Assembly: GCA_022394755.1 (NCBI GenBank)
Contig: JAGFCA010000020.1
Coordinates: 123,582-187,581 of the forward strand
Origin: Candidatus Poribacteria bacterium
GTDB taxonomy: Bacteria; Poribacteria; WGA-4E; WGA-3G
Length of the DNA stretch: 64,000 nucleotides
Reading direction: 5' to 3'
This document shows, one piece after another, positions 1-9,600 of this stretch. Made by a program: the position numbers and the translations under genes. A model generated the notes under the pieces. That model was not told the origin of the DNA and searched no databases. It saw only the letters and a program-made list of their open reading frames with translations. Every line of letters begins with the position of its first letter. The stretch's first letter is position 1.

Positions 1-91
1 TTCCATCTACGTCATCTTCAGCCCCACACCCCAGAAGAAATGCTAAAACAAATAGATATGACAACATTGATATTACTTTATTGAACTTCAT
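1..91 (-). CDS. N-terminus of a lipoprotein (cut by window edge)
   Basis: Reading the minus strand from 91 gives an ATG followed by 30 codons that run off the window. The peptide is a lipoprotein signal: a Lys near the start, a hydrophobic stretch, then the lipobox LLGCGAEDD, with acylation expected on the Cys. Asp/Glu residues follow the Cys. A good ribosome binding site (GGAG, 97-100) sits six bases upstream of the ATG. The function cannot be told from this fragment. It lies just downstream of the porin-like gene on the same strand, so the two may be co-transcribed. Confidence 0.6.
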   Translation of the reverse strand, partial: MKFNKVISMLSYLFVLAFLLGCGAEDDVDG

Positions 92-133
92 TATATCTCC
101 TATGAATCTTCATTTACTTAATAATTGACTATA

Positions 134-1339
134 TTAATATTGGAAACCGACACCAAGTGAAAATGTATCTTCTTTGTTTTTCTCCTTGGTAGCTAACTTT
201 CGTAAAGAATAGTGACTCTTGAAAACCAATTGTGGATGGACATGGTAGTTTAACCCAATTGTCCATGTTGTTCGTTCCCATCGTGGATTATCAAATATAA
301 TGCCTTCAACACTTGCCATTGTATCGTAATAATCGTACCGACCGAAAATATCAAGCTTTTGATTGATCTCTTTTATTTTCATTAAAAGAGATAAAACATC
401 ATAACCTGCTTCAATATACCATCCTATAGCTGAACTTCCAATTGGAGTTCGTTTAACATTAAGATTATTGGATAGTGTTCGATTGACTTTTGAAAGTAAA
501 TGTGCATTTTCCAAAGTTCCCATTATGAATAATCCACGTACCTTAACACCATTTAGTTCATAAAGTCCATGTATGCTGGCTATACCGACATATGCATCAA
601 AATCTACATCAGGTTTTGGACGATTTGCTGCAGTGTCTCCATAATAGCCGGATATTCCAATGAGAAAGTTCTTCTGTAGATTATAATCGAGTCGTCCAAC
701 CAAGGCTGGAGCTTCAGCGTTTACAGTTTCGAATCGCAACTGCTGTCCTGGTACAATCCAGTGTCTTGAACTAAAACCGGTTGAGTCTAATCCGTTGACA
801 ATTTGTGCTTGATAGCTTAATGCTCCGAATGTGCCAAAAGCTTCAACACCTGTTTCGTGCCAGATTGTAGGAATGATGTGGGATTCGGATTCTGGTCGAG
901 TTGTTGTAAAATAGTGTTGAGGACGGTGGTGTTTTGACACCAGTCCGACTGGAACAATGATATGTCCGATCCGAAAGTTTAGATGAGGTTTTATAGAGAA
1001 AACAGCAGCAAGTTTTTCAACAATAATTTCGCCACCTTTTTCTATTTCGAGTTCAAATTCACCAAATTCTTCAAATTTGTCAAATTCCATTGTGCTTCCA
1101 GTGCCACCGTGTTCAAATTCGATTTCAGCTTCAATGTGAATAGTATTGTTAATACGATATTTTGGGGCAATAACCAATCTTTCTAAATCAACAACAGCAC
1201 GTCGATCAGGATCAAGTTCCCAATTAAAATGTGCATAGTTTATGACACCATAACCAGAAACAGAAAAAGGATTCTCCGCTGCAATTGCGGAGGTAACACA
1301 TATCAACATGAGTATTAGAGAACTAAGAAATACTTTCAT
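134..1339 (-). CDS. porin-like outer-membrane beta-barrel protein
   Basis: A 401-residue exported protein whose sequence looks like a phosphate-selective-porin/OprO-type barrel: alternating hydrophobic beta strands throughout, few cysteines and a terminal aromatic residue (GVGFQY at the C-terminus), as expected for an outer-membrane protein recognised by the BAM machinery. The ATG at 1339 is preferred because it begins a clean signal peptide (MKVFLSSLILMLICVTSAIA, cleavage near AIA-AEN). An in-frame ATG at 1408 would add 23 polar residues ahead of it; neither start has a convincing ribosome binding site. Early residues (SVSGYGVINYAHFNW) match the usual first strand of such porins. Substrate specificity cannot be read. 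A consensus promoter lies at 1478-1507. Confidence 0.65.
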   Translation of the reverse strand: MKVFLSSLILMLICVTSAIAAENPFSVSGYGVINYAHFNWELDPDRRAVVDLERLVIAPKYRINNTIHIEAEIEFEHGGTGSTMEFDKFEEFGEFELEIEKGGEIIVEKLAAVFSIKPHLNFRIGHIIVPVGLVSKHHRPQHYFTTTRPESESHIIPTIWHETGVEAFGTFGALSYQAQIVNGLDSTGFSSRHWIVPGQQLRFETVNAEAPALVGRLDYNLQKNFLIGISGYYGDTAANRPKPDVDFDAYVGIASIHGLYELNGVKVRGLFIMGTLENAHLLSKVNRTLSNNLNVKRTPIGSSAIGWYIEAGYDVLSLLMKIKEINQKLDIFGRYDYYDTMASVEGIIFDNPRWERTTWTIGLNYHVHPQLVFKSHYSLRKLATKEKNKEDTFSLGVGFQY

Positions 1340-1408
1340 ACTTGGTTTATGATAATGAGACACAGTATCATAATTATATATTTTCTGAATGGTTTTAATC
1401 TTATTCAT

Positions 1409-1750
1409 AACAATCTAATTCGTTGTGATAACGTGTCTCAGTATCACGTTTAATAGAATTCTATCTAATTGGAAGTAATTATAATCTACCAGTAGATAGA
1501 ATGTCAAATTAACTTTCAAATTAATCTCAAATAATTTGAATACGTAAAGGGATCGGCAATACATAATAACAAAATCGCTAATTTTGAAAGGAATAAATCC
1601 TATTCTGTCTAACAGAATTTAACCATATATACTGGTAATTGAGAATTCGTGTTAACACGATTCTGTCATGGGATATGTTCAGGTTGGCAATACTCAAACA
1701 ATTAATGTAATTTAGGTCTACTGCCAATCCCTGAAGTATTTTAAATGTAT
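1409..1750. other. intergenic region upstream of the porin-like gene
   Basis: No gene seen. It holds the promoter and inverted repeat described for the porin-like gene and a short AACGTG/CACGTT inverted repeat at about 1430-1450. The rest (1510-1750) is AT-rich with no structure I can support. Confidence 0.5.
1478..1507 (-). promoter_or_regulatory. sigma70-type promoter for the porin-like gene
   Basis: On the minus strand a perfect -35 (TTGACA, 1502-1507) and a perfect -10 (TATAAT, 1478-1483) are separated by 18 bp. A 10-bp inverted repeat (ATTCTATCTA at 1458-1467 and its complement at 1493-1502) brackets the -10: one arm abuts the -35 and the other falls near the expected transcription start. 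This arrangement suggests an operator. Confidence 0.6.
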
Positions 1751-1864
1751 CTAATTATTTGCCAATATTTCTTTAAGCTCTGCTTTTTTTCTTTTCTTTC
1801 GTCGTAATTGGCGTTGTCTAATTTGTGTTCTTCGTCTAACCTGTCCGCTTTTACTCCGTGCCAT
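1751..1864 (-). CDS. 37-residue highly basic small protein
   Basis: Minus-strand ATG at 1864 overlaps the last 14 bases of the upstream gene (stop at 1851-1853) in another frame, a classic translational-coupling layout. The 37 codons encode MARSKSGQVRRR at the start, a run rich in Arg, Lys and Gln (RRKKRKK in the middle) and a short acidic/hydrophobic end (KEILANN) before TAG. About 15 of 37 residues are Arg or Lys. Such a composition suits a nucleic-acid or ribosome-binding peptide, but I recognise no family. The upstream protein also has a Lys/Arg-rich N-terminus, so the two may act on the same target. It could be a chance ORF; the overlap and composition argue for it being real. Confidence 0.4.
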   Translation of the reverse strand: MARSKSGQVRRRTQIRQRQLRRKKRKKAELKEILANN

Positions 1865-2906
1865 CGTTTTCACCACCTTCATCAATAGTTTTTGCAAGAA
1901 ACATCAAAGCCGATTGGCAGTGCGTCTCTATTTTTTTCATAGCTGTAGCAAGTTTCTCGTTACTTTCAGCATGTAATTGTAATCTATTTTCGGATATTAT
2001 AATATATATCTCGTTCTTCTTATTAATATACTCAATTAGTGTATCAAAATCTACTTCAATACATTGTCCATCTAATTCGTTTAGACTTTCTCGAATTTCA
2101 ATTCCCTCAAAATTCTTATATAAAGCCTTAGCAGGTAAGGGTTGTGGAAAGTATTCAGATACTGGATTTAGAATTGTGTTATGTATACTTTCAGAGTTAT
2201 TTTCGGTCAAAACCTGTTTGTCTTCAGCATCTTTATATATTTTTTTAGATAATGCGTCTGAAAACAAACTGGGGAGCGACTCATTCTGTAAAAGTTCATC
2301 ATAATCAATTTCCTGTACATCTGGCAGGTAATCACTCACTGCAGACAGTTCATCAGAAATAATTCTATCTTCAACAAGTAGTTGTATACTGTATTTTCCA
2401 ATGTGTTGTATAATTGGGTGTCCAGCCATAACATTAGCTGGGACAATTTCAAATAATGACTGTGCTACGTAAGCGACTTCAGCTCGTTCATATTTACCTA
2501 ACTTTTTTAATCTGTTTTCACATGTATTTAAAGCCGATTGTAGCTGTTTTCTGAATTCTGAGGTAATTAGCCGTGATAGAATATCTATTTCATGCTCTTC
2601 AAATATATTACTAACTAATTCTGCATCTTCTTCGACATTTGAATCTGTTTGTTTAGCATTCTTTATTAGATCTAATAATTCTGTTTCAACCATATCCAGA
2701 TCAAAGTGTACTTTCTGTATTTCTGGTTCATCAAGTAGATCATAACTCTTCAATAGGAAGGAATGCAGTCGTTCTTCATCCATTTTCTCTAAAGGTACTC
2801 TATGATGTTTTTCAGCAGCAATTTGCTTACTCTTTGACTTACGGTCCCTATTTCGCTTTTCCCGTTTACGAGCGACGTTAGTAGTTCTTGTTTTTTTCTT
2901 AGCCAT
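1851..2906 (-). CDS. hypothetical protein with basic N-terminus
   Basis: About 351 residues from the ATG at 2906 (MAKKKTRTT); an in-frame ATG at 2915 adds three residues. The first 35 residues are strongly basic (Lys/Arg repeats such as KREKRNRDRKSKSK). The remainder is acidic, mostly helical and soluble, with no signal peptide or membrane segment. I recognise no family. The charge split resembles proteins that dock to RNA or ribosomes through the tail. Its stop codon is overlapped by the start of the 37-aa basic ORF, suggesting a two-gene unit. Confidence 0.5.
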   Translation of the reverse strand: MAKKKTRTTNVARKREKRNRDRKSKSKQIAAEKHHRVPLEKMDEERLHSFLLKSYDLLDEPEIQKVHFDLDMVETELLDLIKNAKQTDSNVEEDAELVSNIFEEHEIDILSRLITSEFRKQLQSALNTCENRLKKLGKYERAEVAYVAQSLFEIVPANVMAGHPIIQHIGKYSIQLLVEDRIISDELSAVSDYLPDVQEIDYDELLQNESLPSLFSDALSKKIYKDAEDKQVLTENNSESIHNTILNPVSEYFPQPLPAKALYKNFEGIEIRESLNELDGQCIEVDFDTLIEYINKKNEIYIIISENRLQLHAESNEKLATAMKKIETHCQSALMFLAKTIDEGGENDGTE

Positions 2907-3609
2907 GATACTCAATTTGTGTTGATGTTCAATTTCATATCATAAGTATATTCAACCCGTTAGTCACCAATATATTTAAGTATACACAATCATATTTGTA
3001 CTGTCAACTTTATTCGTTTTAACTGTCAACTTTCTATAACGGGGTTGAGTGTTGGTAACAATGGTATCACACAGGTTTAGTAAATGGTTTGACTGCTTTG
3101 TACAGAATTTCGATATGGTTAGTGCTATGACGAATCTACTATGGGTGTAAGGATGATACAATTTTAACGTGAGCTTGAAATCAGAATCTTGTTCTTAGGA
3201 GCGGTTAGAACCCGTTCTACTTGGTGTTTTTGGTGTCATATTCTCATAAAGTGAAGTTCAATTATCTATTATCAAATTCATGTTATACCATTTTTAATCA
3301 GAATGTCTCATTCAAAGAGTCGGGATTCGGAGATCTCTCCTACCAAAGAACAGAACACGAAATAAAGTCATAATGTAAATAAATCAATTGAAAATGGTAT
3401 AATGAAATCAAGGATAAATGCTCCATTTGTCAAATGACCAAGTAATAGGTTTGTGTAAGGTTTATTTGATAACAGAAATAATAAAATTCAGAGAGTCAAT
3501 ACAGGTAAAGTGTTAGCGTAGAAAATAGTATTGTTGTAACAATTTTGTTGTAATTGATTCTACAACTATAAAATCAACTGTGAATTAAGACTGGAGGGAT
3601 AGTGTACCG
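2907..3609. other. 700-bp intergenic region with a MITE-like inverted-repeat unit
   Basis: No convincing gene: a 61-codon minus-strand ORF lacks a ribosome binding site and recognisable features. The region contains a 12-bp inverted repeat (TTATACCATTTT at 3283-3294 and its complement at 3391-3402) enclosing a degenerate copy (3316-3345) of the AGAGTCGGG..CGGAG repeat that is also present near 41750 and 43193. Confidence 0.45.
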
Positions 3610-5265
3610 TTAGGGTATTGTTACAGGTAATTTACCAACTGCTTGTTTCTTACCTAACAATATTTCTATTGCGCTAAATAATGAATAATAGTTATCATCA
3701 TAGGCTGCGATAGCCCCTTTTACATCAGGACACTTAGCGATAAGGTAGGGGGATGACAGCATTATGACAATGATTGGTTTATTAGTTTTCTGGCTAAATT
3801 GGTGTATTAGATCAGCTTGTTGGGCATTTTGTATCCCTGCAACGATTAACTTTGCATTGTTATTTAATAAGACCGGTAATATATATTCAGGGTTAACTTT
3901 GGGTGGAATAATAACCGGTGTAATGTGTTCCAGTTCTGGATGTGCCTTTAAGAAAGTATTTGAGAACAAACGCGATGGACTCAGGAGTAGTAACGGATCT
4001 TTTGAATCAGTACTTAAAGGAAGGATATTATCGTCATTCTTTAATATCGTGATTGCTTGTGAAGCAATTAGTTGAGCTGTCTCTCGATGTTGGTAATTCC
4101 CAACTATTTCAATTGGTTCTTCAAAAGGAGTTGATGTTTGTCTATATTCCTCTTTTCTTTCAAAAGCATTACAATCATTTTTACTTTTTAGGATCCGTCT
4201 TACAGATTGATTCAATCGTGTTTCGGAAATTCTACCGTTTTTTACTGCTTGTCGTAAGGTATTATACACTCGTTGTTGTTTTTTTAGATTCCATGGAACG
4301 AGTACAATATCTGCCCCTGCTTGTATTGCCATCACAGCTGCTTTCCCGGATTCATAATTTGCGTCAATAGCCTGCATTTCAATGTCATCAGTGATAATAA
4401 GACCTTTATATCCTAATTTCTGTCTTAGAAGTTTTGTTAGTATATTGTATGAGAGTGTTGAAGGTAATTCAGGGTCAAGTTCAGGGTATAGGATATGTGC
4501 GGACATAATTGCTGCGACGTTTGCTTTTATTGCAGCACGAAATGGACGTAATTCCACAGTTTCAATACGTTTATTGTCATGAGTAATGATAGGGAGTTTT
4601 TTATGTGAATCAACATTCGTATCTCCGTGTCCAGGAAAATGTTTAGCAGTAGCGAGTACACCATTACGTTGAAGTCCCCGTATGTATGCTGTTCCCATTT
4701 GAGCAACCAGATCTGGTGATTCACCAAAAGATCTGACCCCAATAACAGGATTTTTCGGATTTGTATTTACATCGATTACAGGGGCAAAATTCATATTTAC
4801 GCCAACAGCAGCCAATTCTACAGCGGTGAGTCGTCCAGCTTTCTCAGCTAATACAATTGATCTTGTTGCTCCTAATGCGAGGTTTCCTGGAAGAACGGTT
4901 GCCCCTTTTTTCATGCGAACCACCGATCCCCCTTCTTGATCCATTGCAATTAACAACGGAATCCCTTTCGGTGTTTTTAATGAAAGTTGTTGCAGACCAG
5001 TAGTTAGATTAGCCAATTGAACGGGATTCTTGACATTTTTATTGAAGAGTACTAATCCACCAACAAGACGTTTTGTAATATGTGCTTCAGCAACTTGTCC
5101 AACATTGGTTCCACCGATACCGAACATAAGGAGTTGACCAACTTTTTCATCAATTGTCATTGTGGTTACAAGAGACTCAATTTCAACATCAGTAATTGCT
5201 TGGGTAGGAATTATTGTGAATACTAAGAAAAAAATAGAAATAAGGGATGTCAGTAAGTTACGCAT
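3610..5265 (-). CDS. nagZ: beta-N-acetylhexosaminidase, GH3 (NagZ type), exported
   Basis: A 551-residue glycoside hydrolase family 3 enzyme. NagZ enzymes remove N-acetylglucosamine from peptidoglycan fragments. The sequence shows a signal peptide (residues 1-23), the GH3 barrel, DQEGG (109-113), the NagZ loop motif KHFPGHGDT (208-216) carrying the His-Asp general acid pair, and ITDDIEM (291-297) whose first Asp (D293) is the probable nucleophile. The roughly 190 residues after the barrel resemble the GH3 C-terminal domain seen in longer Gram-positive NagZ relatives. The signal peptide implies periplasmic action, unlike the cytoplasmic E. coli enzyme. It is last in a four-gene run, 15 bp after the DUF4175-like gene, which ties that operon to cell-wall turnover. 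Confidence 0.85.
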   Translation of the reverse strand: MRNLLTSLISIFFLVFTIIPTQAITDVEIESLVTTMTIDEKVGQLLMFGIGGTNVGQVAEAHITKRLVGGLVLFNKNVKNPVQLANLTTGLQQLSLKTPKGIPLLIAMDQEGGSVVRMKKGATVLPGNLALGATRSIVLAEKAGRLTAVELAAVGVNMNFAPVIDVNTNPKNPVIGVRSFGESPDLVAQMGTAYIRGLQRNGVLATAKHFPGHGDTNVDSHKKLPIITHDNKRIETVELRPFRAAIKANVAAIMSAHILYPELDPELPSTLSYNILTKLLRQKLGYKGLIITDDIEMQAIDANYESGKAAVMAIQAGADIVLVPWNLKKQQRVYNTLRQAVKNGRISETRLNQSVRRILKSKNDCNAFERKEEYRQTSTPFEEPIEIVGNYQHRETAQLIASQAITILKNDDNILPLSTDSKDPLLLLSPSRLFSNTFLKAHPELEHITPVIIPPKVNPEYILPVLLNNNAKLIVAGIQNAQQADLIHQFSQKTNKPIIVIMLSSPYLIAKCPDVKGAIAAYDDNYYSLFSAIEILLGKKQAVGKLPVTIP

Positions 5266-5280
5266 ATAATTTATTTACTC

Positions 5281-8200
5281 CTACTTTACTGTTTTTGTGG
5301 ATAAAGCCTTGAAATATTGCCTAAGTTGTTCACGGTATTGAAAGGGAATATTCTCAAATTCTTTGGCATTCGGAGTAGTCTCAAGTTTCCGTACAAATTC
5401 CAGTAACTGCGGATGAAGAGCGGGTACATCCTTTGCCGTTGGCATATTTTTCTTTGCTACTTGTGCTTTTCTTTTTTTGCCTAAATCGCGTTGGTGTAAG
5501 GATTTCAAACTATCCAACATTCTGGTAACAATACGTTCTTGTTGATTAATCACATCCTCATCAAGTATACCTTCTTGGAGTTTTCTTTCAACTTCTTTCA
5601 TTTCTTCAGCAACATCCTGTAAACTTCCGAGCATTTCAGCTGCTTTTTCAGCAATTTCAGCCAATCTCTCAGTAGCTTCCCGTATAAGTTGTTGTTGTGA
5701 AGCGATTCTTTCCAAGCGTTGTTGTAGACCGGGTGTTTCTCCTCTTTCCCGCATTTGTTGTCTGAGAGTTTGTGCCATCTGATTAAGTTGATCTTGGCTT
5801 TGAGCGAGTTGTTCAAGTTGTTCCATCATGTTTTCGAGTCCACCAGCCCCCATCTGTTGATTCATTTGTGATATAGCGATTAGTAGATCAAAAACAGCTT
5901 GATTTATATCAGCAAGACCAGTCTGTTGTATAGGAATAGCGAGCATTGCTTGTCTGTCTTCAAGAGCGCGTGCTGCCCGGCGAAGAGCATCACTTCCCGA
6001 GTTCATTTGCCATACAATTTTAGGATCCACTTGTATCTGTTGTTTTCCAAGTTCCCATAATTTATCGGCAAGTTGTTCAATTCCTTTAGCTGCACTGAGT
6101 TCATTAGCGGCGAGTTGTTGAAGCTTTAATATCTCACTCTTAATATAATCACCAGGATTTGTTGTGACGAGTTCTCTGGTATTATCAATGACTTTTTCGT
6201 GGAGGTGTGAAAGAGATAGTCCACTCTTGACAGCCTCCTTCATTGCAGTTAGGGCTTCATTACTGTTTGCTCCTTCAAAGAATTCCATAGCGTTATCGAG
6301 ACCTTGTGCCAATTCGGTCATAGTTTGTTCAGCATTTCTTCCTGATTCAACAGCTTCTTGTTGTTCGGCGTTACGCAAATATTCAGTTGTTTGTTGTAGA
6401 TTTTCAGGTAGTTTTTCATCACGTGTATACTGGTTGAGCCTTTTGACTTCGTCAGCTATTTTTTTCAACTGAGGAGCCGGATTATCTTGTGATTCGAACA
6501 GTTCACTCATTTCATTTCCGAGTTCATCTAATTTTTTGCTGAGGTTATTTGAATCATTTTGAATACGATCTTCATTGTTCGCAGCGTCATTTAACTTTGC
6601 AGTTTGTGTTTCAGATGTCTCTTGATCCACTCCATCTGGAGGTTGCTGAATGGAATCGATGAGTTGTTTTTGTTCCTCCGCTAATGCCTTAGACTGCTTT
6701 GCAGCAGCTTCAAGTTTTTGTTGTAGTATGAGTTGCTGGTATAAGGATTTCAACCGTTCAAGTTGTTGTTGAAATTGTTCTTGATTGAAATTGGCTTCAG
6801 TTGCAGCCTGTTCTTGTTCAGACAATTCTTGTTGTGCTAAAGCCTCAGACAATTTCTTAAGGAGTTCTTGATGTTCTTCAGAAAGAGCCTCTTTCATCAA
6901 ATCCTGAAGTTCTTGATATTTTTGAATAGTATCGGGATCAAATAATTGATTTTTCTCCATTTCAGATGTTGTCTGTTGCATTTTACTTAGAAGTTCATTT
7001 GCTTTCTGTTCAATATCCTTCTGATTTTCAATCACTTGTTGCATCTGTTTTTTGTCAGTGATAGAAAATTCTCTGAATTTCCGTATCTTATCCAATATAC
7101 GATCAACTGCCTCGGTAGCATCAGATTGTTCTTCAAATAAATCGTCTATATCTGTTTGTTCTGTTTCTTGGTCAACAGAAAGTTCCTCGTATAATTCATC
7201 AAGTGTCGGAAATCGAAGAATATATGTTCGAGATTTGCCAATATTTGGACCTGAGACATTATCAGTATCAATAGCTTGAACATAATATGAGATAGATTCA
7301 CCTGGGAATAGTCCGATAGGGTCAATATCCCAAGTATATGTTAAGAATATCGATGATTGTGGAGGAGTAGTATCCGAAGGAATTCGTTTAAGGGTGACAG
7401 TTTGGTTATTTGCATTCTCTTTTTGAATTGCATATACCAATTCCACAGCTTGAATGCCATAATCATCCGTGGTTTCAACCTTTAATTCCACCAACATATC
7501 GTCATCTAATACTCTATCTTCGCCCGGTTCAATAATTGCAACTTGCGGTGATGTGTCTTTAAAAATGTCAAGCGTATACGTAAGAGGTTCAACGTTAGTA
7601 AGATTATCCGTATCCAGTATTTGTATATTATACCTATCAGCTTGTTTTGCTATAAAACTACCTTGAATCGTTGTGTTTTCCTGAATTGCTAACTTTACTG
7701 GTTCAAGATCTTCAAAAACTAAGTTTGCCTCAGACAATGATTTATTGCTACTGCCTGTTACAACAATTTCTGAGCCGTATAGTGTTCGTATATCACCTAT
7801 ATTTTGATCAAGTATTTTCGGATCTAACTGTGTATATTCTGGATAATTGATTTGAACTTGGAATGACTTTACAACGGGATCAAATCCAACAGTAATTTCA
7901 TAATGTTGTGAGTCCACATCTTTTGTTGAAATATAGTATTGCATAGATCTGTTTACACTTTGTAAAGTTGCTGCATAAGGAGAATCAATTGATTCCCGTA
8001 TCATTGTGAGGGATTGCCATTCTTTATTATCAGTTGATGGTGTCTCTATAGTATCTACTCCAGCATTGTTATTTGTTTGTGCAACTTGATAAATAAGATT
8101 GACAGGTGCATCCATATGTCCACTAACCGAAGCAGTGATCTTAACATCGTCCCCTTGCTTGATTTGTATATTACCGGGTTGGATATCTTCAATTTGAATT

Positions 8201-8799
8201 GTGAATCCGGTTTGAGCCGTTTTGGGAATAGATTCGAATGTTTGTGTAATACCTTTTAATGAGGTAGGTAAGAAGAAGTAAGAAATAAATAAGATACCAA
8301 AAGCTATTCCAGTGAACCCTGCATTTCGTTTAATTTTAGCGTATTCATCCCTAAAAACATTCTTAGTTTTGATATTTTCCATATCATTGTATGTTTGGGT
8401 AAGAAGTTGCTCAATAAATTCCTGTGCATATCCAAATTTATTGTCATCTAAAACGGGTTTTAATTGGACAGCACTTATGATTCGGTTTTCGATATTGGTG
8501 TATGTTTTTTCAAGATATGCAGCCACGGTGGCATAAGTTAATTTACGTAGTAGTGGTCGGATGAGTATTCTGATGGTAAGGTATATTACGAGAATTGTTG
8601 ATAGTGAAACAATACTTATACGTAAGATATAAGGAAGGGGGAATTGGAAACAGATTAAGACAAATGTTGATACAAGTGCTAACGTACTTAGTAGAATTAA
8701 TAATCGTTCACAGAATAGAAGATATCTCCAATTTCTACGAACAGATTTTAATTTGGATAATATGTATTGATAATTTTTATTGATATCTTGATTTGACAT
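5281..8799 (-). CDS. DUF4175-like large membrane-anchored coiled-coil protein
   Basis: 1172 residues. Two transmembrane helices lie near residues 28-80 and a third near 155-178. An extended beta-rich portion follows (about 180-530, Ig-like strands including a TYTLDIFKD segment). From about residue 535 to 1090 the protein is Gln/Glu/Lys-rich coiled coil, and the end is short and basic. This order matches DUF4175-type proteins that accompany VWA and DUF4159 proteins in many Gram-negative phyla; no enzymatic activity is known for them. The coiled coil probably extends into the periplasm. It starts 9 bp after the DUF4159 gene, so the genes are very likely co-transcribed. I infer a structural or scaffold role in the envelope. 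Confidence 0.7.
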   Translation of the reverse strand: MSNQDINKNYQYILSKLKSVRRNWRYLLFCERLLILLSTLALVSTFVLICFQFPLPYILRISIVSLSTILVIYLTIRILIRPLLRKLTYATVAAYLEKTYTNIENRIISAVQLKPVLDDNKFGYAQEFIEQLLTQTYNDMENIKTKNVFRDEYAKIKRNAGFTGIAFGILFISYFFLPTSLKGITQTFESIPKTAQTGFTIQIEDIQPGNIQIKQGDDVKITASVSGHMDAPVNLIYQVAQTNNNAGVDTIETPSTDNKEWQSLTMIRESIDSPYAATLQSVNRSMQYYISTKDVDSQHYEITVGFDPVVKSFQVQINYPEYTQLDPKILDQNIGDIRTLYGSEIVVTGSSNKSLSEANLVFEDLEPVKLAIQENTTIQGSFIAKQADRYNIQILDTDNLTNVEPLTYTLDIFKDTSPQVAIIEPGEDRVLDDDMLVELKVETTDDYGIQAVELVYAIQKENANNQTVTLKRIPSDTTPPQSSIFLTYTWDIDPIGLFPGESISYYVQAIDTDNVSGPNIGKSRTYILRFPTLDELYEELSVDQETEQTDIDDLFEEQSDATEAVDRILDKIRKFREFSITDKKQMQQVIENQKDIEQKANELLSKMQQTTSEMEKNQLFDPDTIQKYQELQDLMKEALSEEHQELLKKLSEALAQQELSEQEQAATEANFNQEQFQQQLERLKSLYQQLILQQKLEAAAKQSKALAEEQKQLIDSIQQPPDGVDQETSETQTAKLNDAANNEDRIQNDSNNLSKKLDELGNEMSELFESQDNPAPQLKKIADEVKRLNQYTRDEKLPENLQQTTEYLRNAEQQEAVESGRNAEQTMTELAQGLDNAMEFFEGANSNEALTAMKEAVKSGLSLSHLHEKVIDNTRELVTTNPGDYIKSEILKLQQLAANELSAAKGIEQLADKLWELGKQQIQVDPKIVWQMNSGSDALRRAARALEDRQAMLAIPIQQTGLADINQAVFDLLIAISQMNQQMGAGGLENMMEQLEQLAQSQDQLNQMAQTLRQQMRERGETPGLQQRLERIASQQQLIREATERLAEIAEKAAEMLGSLQDVAEEMKEVERKLQEGILDEDVINQQERIVTRMLDSLKSLHQRDLGKKRKAQVAKKNMPTAKDVPALHPQLLEFVRKLETTPNAKEFENIPFQYREQLRQYFKALSTKTVK

Positions 8800-8808
8800 T
8801 TAAATCCT

Positions 8809-9498
8809 TTAATGTGTTAACACATACACGGCAATATTGACAGCCATTTTTGCAGCAAGTTCTCTCACTTCAGGTGTATCTTCAGGATGTACTCTTGGAT
8901 CTTCTAAACCATCTCCAATATCAGCACTATATACATAATATACAACCATTCGTCCATCATGGAATAATCCATATCCTTGTGCTGGTTCTGAGTCGTGCTC
9001 ATGTATCTTAGGCAGCCCGGGTAAATCGTAATAACAGTTATATATCTGATGTGTATTGGGTATAGGTTGGAGTTTTTGTGTAGGAAACACTCTGCTAATT
9101 TCTCTTCTAAAACTTTCGTCTAATCCATAGTCATCATTAACAAAGAGAAATCCACCATTTTCAAGATATTTTTTCAGGTTAATCACTTCATTTTCAGTAA
9201 GTCTTATATTTCCATGTCCGACAATGTAAAGCATAGGATATTGGAAAAGTAGAGGGTCGGTTAATTTGAGTATTTCTCTATCGGTCCCTGTTTCAATATC
9301 TGTCCGTTCACGTAATATACTCAACCAGTTTTTAATAGCAGAAGGATCACCATACCAATCTCCTCCACCACCGTATTGTATTTGTGCAATTGTGAATGTT
9401 TCACCTGCATTTGGAATACTGATTACGCTAAAAACAAGTATGATGGATACAATTAATAAATGTACTTTATATAAGTGATTAGTTGCTGTTATTTTCAT
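8809..9498 (-). CDS. DUF4159 domain-containing exported protein
   Basis: 229 residues with an N-terminal signal peptide or anchor (about 10-30). The rest is one DUF4159 domain: FTIAQIQYGGGGDWYGDP begins it, followed by the glutamine-amidotransferase-like core with YIVGHG, then NGGFLFVNDDYG and FRREISRVFP. The fold is related to class-I amidotransferases, but I see no Cys-His-Glu triad, so a binding rather than a catalytic role is likely. The family typically occurs with VWA and MoxR-type AAA proteins. Here it lies between a VWA membrane protein and the DUF4175-like protein on the same strand. Confidence 0.8.
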   Translation of the reverse strand: MKITATNHLYKVHLLIVSIILVFSVISIPNAGETFTIAQIQYGGGGDWYGDPSAIKNWLSILRERTDIETGTDREILKLTDPLLFQYPMLYIVGHGNIRLTENEVINLKKYLENGGFLFVNDDYGLDESFRREISRVFPTQKLQPIPNTHQIYNCYYDLPGLPKIHEHDSEPAQGYGLFHDGRMVVYYVYSADIGDGLEDPRVHPEDTPEVRELAAKMAVNIAVYVLTH

Positions 9499-9600
9499 AA
9501 TGGAAGAATTCTAAAATCGATGTCTACTTTTGGTATAAAATCGTGCTGTTTTCAGGTACAATACGCCATACAATCTACCTACTCAATATATATTCAGTTT

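Noticed and set aside
2976..3161. 61-codon minus-strand ORF in the spacer before nagZ
   Set aside because: No ribosome binding site, no recognisable domain, and an aromatic/polar composition unlike real small proteins here.
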